Part shown: piece by piece, positions 36,510 to 47,002 of the stretch | Numbering within the stretch: position 1 is the stretch's first letter | Layout: each line of letters begins with the position of its first letter | Origin: Bigelowiella natans CCMP2755 | Lineage: Eukaryota > Cercozoa > Chlorarachniophyceae | Assembly (NCBI GenBank): GCA_000320545.1 | Contig: ADNK01000156.1 | Coordinates: 41,001-105,000 of the forward strand | DNA: 64,000 bases | Reading direction: 5' to 3' | Program-made: the position numbers and the translations under genes | Notes under the pieces: model-generated | What the model saw: the letters and a program-made list of their open reading frames with translations, nothing else | What the model was told of the DNA's origin: nothing | The model's database searches: none

Positions 36510-37437
36510 CAGTTTTGTTAGCGTGGTAGTTGTAGTAGTAGTAATAGGTGTTGTTGTTTTGTCACTAGCATTAGCAGCACAGGTTTCGTTTGAGGCGCAT
36601 CCATGGAGATAAGAGAGATAACAATGGTGATAATTAAGATGATTAACGATGGTGGCTTTCGTGAGGACTACAGTGAAGCTCAGAGCAAAGTGCAAAGAAG
36701 CTTAGCTATCATGTCAGGCTAGAAGAGACAACGAGAGCGACGACATAGGAATGAATGAGTAAGCCAACAGCGACATTCACCTTTTGAAATGTTGCGTATA
36801 GAATCACACCTACGAATCATAGCACAAATCAATGTCTGAGTGTCAATAAATCAGTCGATTAATTTCTTCTTCATTTCTCTCTCTGTCTCTCTCTGTTTCT
36901 CTCTTTCTCTCGTTCTCTTTCTCTCTCTCTCTCTCTCTCGCTCTTACCCATGATGGTGATGCCAAGGGAGATGAAGGTGTGAATCGTCGTCAGGTACTTT
37001 GCCTTCTTGAAAAAGGACTCGAACACAAGCCCCAACAGCTAACGAATAAATGATAATTGGGTGGTGAATGTGTTTGGGATGCAGTTTCTTCCGGCGGCGC
37101 TGTGACCACAGGCGATGCATAAATTTAAGGGTGTTTGCAGAGATGCTGCAAGATTGAAGAATCACCAATTAGAATCAATCAATTTTCGTTTGGAACCTAC
37201 CGGAGAGCACATCCTAACGACTACAATAGAACCGAGGGAGCAGTACTTGAATGCTACCATTGACGTTCCTGTGTGTATATGCATGCATGTGTGTGTGTGT
37301 GTGTATCAAGATCATATGCATGAAGCTAGGGGGCTGTTAAATACCAAGCATCCCTACAAAAAGGAGAGCAGCTGGAAGCCATTTAAGTTTATCAGTAAAG
37401 CTTCCTAAGAAATTAATTCAGGTGTATTATGCAAGCA

Positions 37438-37475
<38 letters not shown>

Positions 37476-37973
37476 ATGATTTGTATGTTTGTGTGTGTAG
37501 GTGAGGGAGGGTTTGTCTAAAACTTGCAAACTTAGAGAGAGAATCGTGACTGAAAACATGTGACGTCGAAGAAGGCAATTGTATTGTCCCGAATTAAAAG
37601 TATGCGACACACTACGAATCTGGAATGAACCATCATATCTGCCAAATCGGCATCTAAATCGGTATGTTTAAGCGCACAAATTCGATTACCTAGCTTAATT
37701 TGGCTCCAAAATGGGATGAGAATGACGCAAACCACGGCGCATTGGATAAGTACCAACAGCATCGGGAGCTGGATTGCCTTGATAGCCTAAGTAAATTACG
37801 TAACTGATCATTTCGGGTGTGATATGGTGCTTCGCTTGTTTCGTTTTTGATGCCAACATATTTGGATAAATGCATGCATTTTATTTTGGAGTAGGCCTGC
37901 CCACCATCTTGTTGAAGATCGACATTCCAGCGGACGACGTCATGTACAAGGATATGGAAGCAACCATGTTGAC
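34854..37973 (-). CDS. Nucleotide-sugar transporter (DMT/SLC35 family), 5' end unresolved
   Basis: Golgi/ER antiporter type that exchanges a nucleotide sugar for the nucleoside monophosphate. Exons read on the complement: 37973-37905 (VNMVASISLYMTSSAGMSIF), about 37795-37691 (AIKAIQLPMLLVLIQCAVV), about 37273-37202 (GTSMVAFKYCSLGSIVVV), about 37038-36951 (FFKKAKYLTTIHTFISLGI), about 35879-35783 (SNDSGLTLYNNFACAACM), about 35570-35448 (GISAIDTIGWAFIAASCLC), 35274-35178 (SATSFLVCINMNKFVVIAYG), 35060-34854 (LSAIGCAITLLGGAYYSW, then an acidic tail). Ten or so TM helices and the block order (SLKY-like 'FKYCSLGS', SATSF..NK, GG..YS) fit the GDP-sugar/VRG4-like branch, but substrate is not decidable. 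The start Met is either within the 37973 exon or in an unidentified upstream exon. Confidence 0.85.
35637..35691. repeat. (TA)n-(GT)n microsatellite in transporter intron
   Basis: TA units 35637-35667 then GT units 35672-35691, inside the intron between the exons at about 35783 and 35570. Confidence 0.93.
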
Positions 37974-38114
37974 CTGCAGATGGTAAGACGACCGACAACA
38001 TGTGAGTGATCATCGTGAGGCAGAGACAACTATTCTCAATTTCTGTGTCTTGTATGTGAAAGATATGGAGTAATTCTATGACCCATGATTCGCCATCTAA
38101 GTAGGAGTTTTGCT

Positions 38115-38456
38115 TCAGGTCCTTCCCCTTGATGCTCTGGGCTTCTTGGCTGGACAATGAGTGCACGAGAAATCGATATCAACAAAAAAGACGGAAAATG
38201 TTGACACAGAACAAACAACAATCGATCCGTTCTGGAACCTTATATTGTCCGCAGATTTCGGGAGGGGGTCATGATCCTTCACTGGCATGACAGCAGGTGG
38301 GAAGGAGGCCTGTTCAAATTTTTTGAATTCTGGAGTAAATCGGCCGAAATTGTAAACATTGGAGAAACCCGGTAGTAACGGGTAATGGAACAACTCAACA
38401 GCTCGGGTACCGATTAAACGACATGCATCTTCTTCCAAAATTGGGTCCCAATTCAT
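38115..38456 (-). other. Possible - strand coding ORF or leader head-to-head with the EF-hand gene
   Basis: From an ATG at about 38456 the frame encodes a natural-looking sequence beginning MNWDPILEEDACRLIGTRAV and containing ELFHYPLLPGFSNVYNFGRF and PVKDHDPLPKSADNI. I do not recognise it. It may be an upstream exon of the nucleotide-sugar transporter, a separate small gene, or chance. No donor that joins it in phase to 37973 was convincing. Confidence 0.3.
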
Positions 38457-38569
38457 TGTAGCGACAAGGGAAAACACCCAGGAACTAGAACGGAACGCGT
38501 ATGCTACATCGCGCGAATCTGATAACTCGAGATAACTCCCTCCCCACAACAAATCTTATTGTGTCGGTC

Positions 38570-39308
38570 ATGTCGGAAGCAAAGGATTTGGATCTTCCAG
38601 TAATATACATGCTTATTGAGATTGGGAGACGAAAAGACTAACCTATCATCATACATCTCAGTCAATATGGCCTCTTATCTTCGATGCATTCGACGAAAAT
38701 GGAGACGGTAGATAATACTACTTTTGCCGAATTATGGGAGATATGATATTAGTAAGATTGTGTTATACTTGTAATTACTGGTAGTTATAAGATTTCGTCA
38801 TTTATTACATTTATGCTCAGCAAATTAGCGACAGCACTTGATTTCCACTTTGACATGATTCACTTTCCATCGAAGGTACTGTATCTCGGCAAGAACTGGC
38901 CAAGTTTTGGAAGGAGGGAGGTTTTTACTAGATACCACCACCATCTATAAAAAATATAACCTAATCGTATCATCAACTATATTACATGTAAGTGCGACTT
39001 GACGTCCTGCTGTGCGATTCAAAGGTACGATCTCAAATGTTTTGGCCGGATCTGATTTTGATAAAGACGGGAAGATTACGAAGAAGGAATGGTAATGAGA
39101 TTGAACAAATTCAAATTATATATAGACATGTGCTGACAGGGCTACATTTATTTTGCCACATAGATGGTGTAATGTGAAAACTAAATCATTTGGTACATGT
39201 ATCAGGACCCAGCAGTATGAACTCTTGATCAAGAAGTTCGGAAAACCGGATGCAGGTGCGATCAAAGAAGCCAAGGCAGTTTTAGAAAAAATCAAAGCTA
39301 AAAAGTAA
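38570..39308 (+). CDS. Small EF-hand calcium-binding protein, 5 exons
   Basis: Exons 38570-38599, 38662-38707, 38876-38920, 39025-39091, 39206-39308; all phases close to 96 residues. Two EF-hand loops are visible: DENGDGTVSRQE (positions D-x-N-x-D-G..V..xE) and DFDKDGKITKKE, a canonical D-x-D-x-D-G-x-I-x-x-x-E loop. They are linked by a short helix, and the C-terminus is a Lys/Ala-rich helix (KEAKAVLEKIKAKK). No signal peptide. Too short for calmodulin (four loops); a stand-alone Ca2+ sensor or regulatory light-chain-like protein is possible, the partner unknown. The first exon codes for only ten residues. Confidence 0.85.
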
Positions 39309-39830
39309 GACGAATCAGATGAGCGATGAAAATACCACCATGTTTATGATGATATAAAATGTCGGAACCTTCGACAATTTTTGCAGAACTCAAAGGTTTT
39401 TACTTATTTTAGGGATATTGATCGATATGATAGAATCGATATCCATATTGATATGTATCTTTAGAGTTATTACAAGCAATACTATCCACTGCAATAATGC
39501 TGTATGTAGCAGCGTCAGACTGCAAGATGCGCAGCATCATATGGGTGTCCTTAAAAACTAGAAAATTATGAACGTTACGCATGCGATCGATTGTGACATA
39601 TATTCAGCCAGCACTAGAGCATGTAGCCATTCGTAGTGCGCATCTATAGTTCATGCAGAGTTAGAGACACGTTTATACAATCCGCGCGGGAGCTGTTCCT
39701 CATCAGACATCGAGCTAGCTCACATTGTATCTATTTGCAACATGAGGCGGAGTGGTTCGAAATGAGTCACGTGTAGTATACGTAAGCATCGTCACACATT
39801 CTAGATCGACGTACACAGCGCTACATGAGG

Positions 39831-39880
39831 ATGACCATATTGAACAGATTTAATATGATTGATTACATCTGTCTTATATT
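39831..39880 (+). repeat. Dispersed ~55-base repeat, copy B
   Basis: Begins CTACATGAGGATGACC and ends ATTACATCTGTCTTATAT; aligned with the copies at 34624 and 39915, including the central TTTAAT.TGATT.ATTACAT block. Confidence 0.8.
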
Positions 39881-39914
39881 CCAGACCGAAACAACATGCA
39901 TTGCATGTCTATCA

Positions 39915-39972
39915 TCATAAGGATGACCATTATTGAACCAATTAAATTGATTAATTACATCCGTCTTACATA
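39915..39972 (+). repeat. Dispersed ~55-base repeat, copy C
   Basis: Begins CATAAGGATGACCATTATTG and ends ATTACATCCGTCTTACAT. Same orientation as copies A and B, only about 35 bases after copy B. Confidence 0.78.
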
Positions 39973-40133
39973 TCAAAACAGCTAGACAGTACAGCGCCCG
40001 CGCACGTTCATCATCAGTATTTTGAGTGTGCTGCGATGCGATGCATGGTACATATATGGCCTACTACTATAATGCACATACTGCCTGTAATGCTGCTCCC
40101 ATAGTGCACACTCTCTGCTATTTGCTTGACTAA

Positions 40134-41225
40134 TTATTTTCCTTCACCATTCAATTTTAAACCAGCGCTGGTATCATCTACTGATTTAGCACCTGTGAGA
40201 TGAGATGAGGGGGGTGTGACAGCTACTGTAGGCTCTGAAGTAGGCCTTCGTCGCCGCCTTCTTGGAGCAGCTATCTTCCTTCTAGATGAGAGAGGTAAGC
40301 CACGTCGTGGCGGTGGATACTTTGTCCGTCCTACGGCCTCATCAAATTTACGATTAGCGTGTAGCGGAAGTTCTGATACCATTTTCCTACTTCTTAGACT
40401 CTCAACATCATCCAATTTATGATGAATAGGTGCCTCATGCGTTACATGGCGACGTAGATCGGAGGAATTAAATGCAGATGGCGACGCCCGAGGAGGGTGC
40501 GTAGTATTATTGCTACTCGAAGCATCACCGTCTCTATCTGGCCATGATGTTGCCCCAGTTTTCAGTGCATTTTTTGAATCTGATGTGCCGTAGTTCATCA
40601 CCATTGAAGCCCAATCTTCTTGTGCTAATATCGACACCATATTTGACAATCAGTGAGGGCGAAAAGAGAAATGTCATGATGAAAAGTCGTAGTAGATAAA
40701 TCATAACCTTGCTCCTTCATCATCGCCCAGTCTCTGAAGTCTTTCATTAGATCACTGCATCAAAACCATGAGAAATTAATATACCATAACTTTTTCAATT
40801 TGAAGGAAAAATGAAATCTTACTCTATTCCTACGATGTACTCCTTCTCTCTCGCGTTGAGCCGTGCCACTTCCTGGCTGTGCTTTGTCTGAAAGAACAGG
40901 CGAACTTTAATGAAGTGTTCGAAGAAATTCACTAGACGGCATTATTGCTCTTCCATAACAATTATGCATTAGTTCCATGGTACTTTGGTGTCATCCAATA
41001 GCTTCCTGACTTCTCTCATGTCATGTTGAAGGCCTTCGACCTCGGTCTGATGCTGTCTAGAAAGCCAATGGAACAAATTCATCCAACTGCTGTCAATACC
41101 TATATTTGAAATTCACCTGTTGATGTCTTCGATTTGCTTTCTTAGTTGTTCAATAATCTTCTCTTTAGCCTGTATCATGCCTGTATACACATATTACATT
41201 TCTTCCCTTCCTGTCACTCCCTCAC

Positions 41226-41263
<38 letters not shown>

Positions 41264-41284
41264 AGTTTGTTTGTGTAAGTGTGA

Positions 41285-41329
<45 letters not shown>

Positions 41330-41574
41330 ATGCTGTGTAGTTCAGCACACAATGTTCCACAACACACACACAAAACCAGATGCATAACGCTTTGATACCA
41401 TCGAACCAAAAGAATAGCTCCTTCTTCCGGAATTCCCCCATCTCAAGCTCTTCTCGCTCTCGCTTGAGCTTCTCCTCAACTGACTGACGTTTCCAGTATC
41501 AAGAATATTTGTCATGCTGCAGTACGTACGTCAACACATTGCATGTACATGCACTTATCTACCTCCTCCTCCAT
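40134..41574 (-). CDS. Coiled-coil protein with basic Ser/Pro-rich tail, 7 exons
   Basis: Exons on the complement: 41574-41563 (only MEEE), 41483-41399, 41180-41117, 41056-40984, 40887-40823, 40754-40708, 40624-40134; all phases close to 278 residues. The first ~130 residues are heptad-like (SVEEKLKREREELEMGEF, AKEKIIEQLRKQIEDIN, HQTEVEGLQHDMREVRKLL, HSQEVARLNAREKEYIVGI, MKDFRDWAMMKEQAQEDW). The rest is disordered, with an Arg cluster (APRRRRRRPTSEP). No catalytic domain. Such proteins are often cytoskeletal or trafficking adaptors, but I see nothing that decides. A (TC)n-(GT)n tract lies in its second intron (41230-41326). Confidence 0.8.
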
Positions 41575-41650
41575 CGAAACCGTCGTGCTTGTTGTTATCA
41601 GTTAAGCCGTTCCGTGCTTTCTGTAACTCCAGTGCTATTTTTGTTGTTGG

Positions 41651-41684
<34 letters not shown>

Positions 41685-42009
41685 GCCGGAGTCTTGCAAT
41701 CACCTTCCCCTTTTACACTGGATTTTACCATATTCGTTTTTCCAGAAAGCCATCCCGTTGGGCTGGAAAAAAGTGATAGTAACTTATTTTGCTTCTTCTT
41801 GACGATAATCTTAGAGAATATTCTTCCGATAGTTTTGGGTATTATGAGAGCAAATAAATCCTAGGATATTTTTTGTTGTTTGTGTTGCGATGGTCACTGG
41901 CCTGCTGCGATCGGGTCGGTCACCACCACCTCTCAGCAGCTGCTGCTGGGAGACGGAGCGTCGGAAGGAAAAACATGGAGGAGGTCTCCTGTGTTATCAG
42001 CGTGGATTC
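41575..42009. promoter_or_regulatory. Divergent 5'-5' spacer with (GTT)n
   Basis: 435 bases between the coiled-coil gene (-) and the TFIIS-M gene (+). A GTT/TTG trinucleotide tract lies at about 41640-41684. No palindrome cluster. Presumed bidirectional promoter. Confidence 0.4.
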
Positions 42010-45000
42010 ATGAGCGTGGCGCTTAACAAGAATGGAGGAGCTCTTGGAGGTACTTCCTTCGACCGCCATCTTTGTAAATTTGTTGGGTGTTTGATACTGT
42101 TTTAAACCTCAGCCCCCGCGTCCATTCCGGTCACTCCTTGGAGTTGTCCTCGGGATGTTGCTCTTGGCTATACGTTTCCAGTCTAAAAATCCGAGGGGAA
42201 TGAAGCTGAACCTTGCGATTGCCCCTTCGTTAGGGAGAAGTGAGGGCTTAAATAGTCAAGCACGCAAAACATCTCTTCGAGACCGACTCCGAACTTTTTT
42301 TGAGACACATAGCCGCAGAAAGCTCTCCAACCTGGATCAGATGATTTGGTGGTACACGACAATGGAAACAGAGGCGGACCTCAATAAGTATTTCTTAAAA
42401 AACGAAACAAATCGAGCACGTTCAACTATACTTTTACCAAAGGGTTATCGAGCACATACATAATATTTACATTATAAATATGTACACAAATATATGCATA
42501 TATTCATCCAGAATTTGCTTTGTATTTGTAAGAGCTTTGAAAGCAGAGTTTGGAGCGGATCTTACAACGCTGAACCGTTCAAGCTCTTTGAATGCTAATC
42601 TTTTCGATTCGGGTGATAAACGGAGAATCGTTTATGTGAAACTTACCGATACTCAGGAACTATTCGAAAGGATAATCTTTATGTTTTGATCTCAACATCT
42701 TATTTAGGTGACCCGTCTGTTGTGGAACGAGAGATGGCACGTTTGCAAAGAGATGCAACTACTCAAGCCCCGGATACTCGCCCGTATCATCAGCACCAGT
42801 ACCAAAGCATACAAAGGGGATCTGCTCCCAGGGCCAACCAACCTAATGTAACTGCCCCTCCTTCTACAACAACGGGCTGCGAGAGCACTGCTGCTACCGC
42901 TGCTAAATCTCTAGACATAGGCTCACTCTTACATCAACCAAATCCTATTAAAATGATGAGAATGCAGAACTCGAGTGTGAAGGGAATGTTTGCACGAGAC
43001 AAGAGAAGGTGCTACACTTGCACCGCGATTCTCGCAAAATATAAGATTGCACTCACAGCAATGTACAATTTGATTAGGCAAGACGCAAGGAGAAAACAAA
43101 ATAAAGCAGGAAAATTTGCATTATCATCATCATCGGAGGATGGGGAGGAGGAGGGGGACATAACATTCGCTGTGCCCACCACTCTCATTAACGCAAAGAA
43201 TCGAAGCAGAGAGATCATCCGCAAGATGATGCTGACCCACCAAATACCTACTCAACGCCGGCAACTGCGATTTGTAAACGAGGCTAATGGTCTCGACACT
43301 TCTGTACGCTGCTGTTCCCACCCTTTACGTCCCAATATCGACCGCTTGCGTGTGGAGCAGCATCTCCTCAACCTAAACCTAAGTACGGCCAATAGAGCGT
43401 TCAACGGCAATATCCAACAGCAGCAGAATGCTCACCGCGCGCCTCCTCCCTCCGAAAACATCTTTGCCGTGAGGAAAATAATGCTATCACCAGAGCTACT
43501 ACATACCATAGAAAGGTTGCAAAACCTTAGCAGCAGCAGCAGCAGCAACAGTAGTAGAAGTAGAAGGAGCGACAGTGATGAAATTGCAGTCATCACCCCA
43601 CTGGCGACAGTCCAGCAGCTCGAGAAAGCAATCCTGGAGAGAGATAAAAAAGAGTCTATATCCTTGAGAAATATATTATTCAAGCATCCGTCACCGTCAT
43701 CATCACTAGCGGTAGTAGCACGCGTGGGTACTAACGAAGCATCAAACTATGATTGGACTGCCAATGCCGTGAATATGGGCACGCAATGGGAGCTCATTTC
43801 CTCTTCTTCCTCATCAAGTTACTACAGCCAGGAATTCCTTGATAGGGTCAATCAGGAAGTGGCTAGCTTTTTCGTTCAACATGGTGCGAGTCCTTAAATA
43901 TTTACCCGAATGAAACAGGAAAGAAGAAGATCGAAAAGGGGGGAGGTTTCGAGGTGTTAGGTTTGAACTACCATTTTTGATGATCATGTGTAGAAGAGTT
44001 GCTCATAACTACGGCACTCTTTCATCTTTGCTCTAAAAATCACTTTTGTCTGTAATAACGCAGTATTCTTTGTCATTTTCTCTCAACTATAATTGTGTTC
44101 CATTATCAGTTTTGCCCACCACATCGAAGCCGACGTCTTCGCACTCGATGATCGAGTTGCCCCTACTAACAAGGGAGGCCTGCAACACCCTTAGCAATGC
44201 TGTGGCAAATGCGCTTTGGGATCTATATCGTCAACCTCGTTATCATCCCCGTTCTTGGCACATTTCAAACTCTGGCGTGGCCGCTAATGAGATGGTGGAT
44301 GCATCATCTACGGCAATCAGCTACACTAGACATGGGCCGCCGAATCGAGAAAGTTCTTTCTCGTCACCAAAGTTATCAGCTTTATTACCCAATGAGGGAA
44401 TAGAGAGAGGGTTGTCTGTGCTTGAAGTAACAAGTTGGAAGTGTTTCTTACGGAGAATCCGTGGTTCTTTTCTTCTATCAAACGACTTCAACAGTACAAC
44501 AACAGGAAGAAAAGCTAGCGAACTAGACGAGCAGCTCGTGACGATGCTTATAGGTGTGAGATGGGCATTCTCCCTTTTTTACTTGTACGTTGTCCTCTAT
44601 AATTTCTCTCATGCCCCCAGCCCTCACGACTTTCTTGTTCGTCTACAACATTCGTAGCTGTGTTTTGTTCCCATCTTCCTCTGATTGATCGTCATGTGTC
44701 ATATAAAAGAGGCCATCCTTCGGGTCGGTGACCCCAGAATGAAGCCTCACGAGATCAAAGCTGCTGCCCGTTGTGCTCTTGAGATTGCTAGCGGTGACAT
44801 AACCCATACTTTCCTTTCTCCCCCGACGATAGAGGAGGAGGAAAACTGCCAACGTAGCGCCATGGGCGAACAGATCGTCGGATGTAGTTGGTATCCGCTG
44901 CTTAATCTAGAATGGCGTACTTTTGACGTAATACGCGACCGTGTTAGGGCACACATTGCCTCTGCACTGAAAATGAGCCCGAGTGCAAAAAAAAGCCTTT

Positions 45001-45565
45001 TCATGAAAAGGCATCAACACGATGGCGTCCTGCAGACAGTTGACCCAGGTTAGATTCTGTACGGTCTAAACATGCGCGTCGAAGTCTCGAACAACCATCG
45101 ATGACTTTGCCTTTTTGCGCCTCTAATTTAGCACCGGAACGGAAAAAAATGAATTCTTTTCTTTTTACAGTTGAATTCGCATCTCGGTATGAAGAACACT
45201 TATTTGAAGCTTGCAGAAGGGATGTAAGCTGGCCTGATTATCGTCGCAACTTCAATCGAATGTGGTGATGTCCGGCATGCTTTGCTTGATTTTGTCAGCA
45301 TTCATGTGACCAGGGAATTGTTCTGCATAGGTGGATTCTTGGAAAGAGGGTTGCAAGCAAACAGTTGCAAGCTAGGATTCTTACGAACAAAATCACCCTA
45401 GAGCAAGTTTTTGAAATGGTTTCGGATGGATCTATCTTGTTTTTAGATTCTGATCAGTTGGATGACACTCACTTCGACAACGACGTTCAGACCACTGTCT
45501 TCAAAAAGGAATTCGAATGGACAGCAAAAAGCCTTCGCAGACTCCAAGATTTTGATCAATGGTAG
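42010..45565 (+). CDS. TFIIS central-domain (TFS2M) protein, probable transcription-elongation or chromatin factor
   Basis: Exons joined in phase: (42010-42049, start uncertain), ~42235-42392, ~42534-42612, ~42709-43873, 44110-44550, ~44709-45050, 45171-45267, 45332-45565. The C-terminal part is a TFIIS domain II: RTFDVIRDRVRAHIASALKM, RYEEHLFEACRRD, WPDYRRNFNRMWWILGKRVA, LQARILTNKITLEQVFEMV. In TFIIS, PHF3/DIDO and Bye1 this three-helix domain binds RNA polymerase II. No C-terminal zinc ribbon or PHD finger is visible. N-terminally RLRTFFETHSRRKLSNLDQM followed by EADLNKALKAEFGADL matches a short repeat-like motif (FF..H...K...D..L....G.E..L...L...FG) found in many protist proteins. The middle is disordered, with Ser runs. 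End: stop at 45563-45565. Confidence 0.72.
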
Positions 45566-47002
45566 CAGGTTGATTGGTCAGTTATATTTGAATCCTCTGA
45601 GATCCAGGTGTGCTGCATGTATGACCATCGATTTCAATGTGTTCAACATTGCCATGCCCATGTAAACATCAGCGGGGCAGCAGCATCAGCAACACGCAGT
45701 GTTCTTTGCAAAAACCGCAACACATGAGAAAATCCTTTCCGATTCAAGCTCTCGTCAATTATTCATACAATAGATATACGTATATATGATATATGTAATA
45801 CGTGTAACATATACTTTGTCTATAGTCAACATGATGCATGCAACATGCATGACATGTGCTTTGTCTGTAGTTCATGATCGAACACTACCAGACTGCTCTT
45901 GTGCTCGCTCATTGGCCACGGATTTGAAATTGAATGCAACAGCTGGACTCCCTAGCCATGTGTGCGCGCGCACAAACAACACAACGCACATGCTGTGTGT
46001 AGCTATCTAGCCATGCAATCATTTTCTGCAGCGGCGGCAGGCTGCGGAAGAGCTCTAGAGCTGGAGAGTTTTGTGGAATTGCACGTGGCACTCTTGTACA
46101 ACTCTAGCTTGCTAGCGCTCACCACTGAACAACGAGTGGCCCAACAATGCAGTGCTGTGCATTCCACGCTAGCACTGTCCATCAAAACTCGGTTCCATCA
46201 CCTTGCAATTTTTCAGCTTGCAATTTTCGCAACTCCCCAGCTAGCCAGAGAGCTGAAATTACCAGGAAGTTTGCACCAATCAAAACAATTCGCACAACGT
46301 GACAATGAAAAGTGAAGAGCCAATGTCTTCGAGAACAAGGAACCACAGGCTTTGGGAGAGCAGTTTCCAATCGAACGCGAAGAAAAAACACTTCCGCCAC
46401 CTTCCGTGCCAGCGTGGAGTGTTTTCGTGCAAGTGTTCTTCCCGTGTTGTCGACCCATTGCACCAATCTGACACCAGAAACCATTCCATGAATCCATCGT
46501 GACGATCTGTGCCATTCCCAATTTGAACACGGATGCGTGAGCCAGTCTTTCCCTCAATCCTTCGCGGAAAGCTGCCATTCTGAGCATCCAAAGCATCTCG
46601 AGGAGAATCTCGGGAAATCAGGAAATCCTATTCGGACACCTTTGGACGCGTCGGACAAAAAGACCATCTCCTACCTAGGAAATCTCGGGAAATCCTCAGG
46701 AAATCCTAGAAATCTCGGGGAACATCTTAAAAAATTCCAAAACAGACACAGGCCTGTACATAGATCTAATTTGAAGCACAGCAGAGGATTTTCCTAACAA
46801 CACCAAGAAAGACTAAGGCCAACATCTCAATCCACACAAAAATGCCCTGCGTTTCACAGTGAACACAGGCGCAAGGACAAGTCGCAGGGCTTCCGAGTCT
46901 TTTGAGTCACCCACCCCCCTTTACAGGAACGGGAACGGCGAAGCTGCTGGAGGAGGGAAGGAGGTCGAACAGGACAACTTGCATTCACACGCCCGGATTC
47001 AA
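45566..47002. other. Tandem-gene spacer: palindromic words, then GGAAATC repeats
   Basis: First part (45780-46180): ATATACGTATATATGATATA, CATGATGCATGCAACATGCA, CTAGCCATG, GAGCTCTAGAGC words, like the other 3' spacers. Second part (46600-46730): repeated GGAAATC units (TCTCGGGAAATC, CAGGAAATCCT, CTAGGAAATCTC) resembling the element at 10808-10893. Overlapping - strand frames at 46182-46596 have no recognisable features. The end may include the 5' part of the MOT1 gene, whose frame is open from 46859. Confidence 0.5.

Larger units (their letters stand above)
39309..40133. other. Convergent 3'-3' spacer with palindromic words and two repeat copies
   Basis: No gene. Palindromic words include ACGCATGCGATCGA (39583), GAGCTAGCTCA (39711), CTAGATCGACGTAC (39801) and TGCGATGCGATGCATGG (40030). 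Two copies of the dispersed ~55-base repeat sit at 39831-39880 and 39915-39972. Confidence 0.65.

Noticed and set aside
46182-46596. Three overlapping - strand frames of 100-127 residues
   Set aside because: All three frames are open in the same stretch, which reflects base composition, not coding; no motifs.
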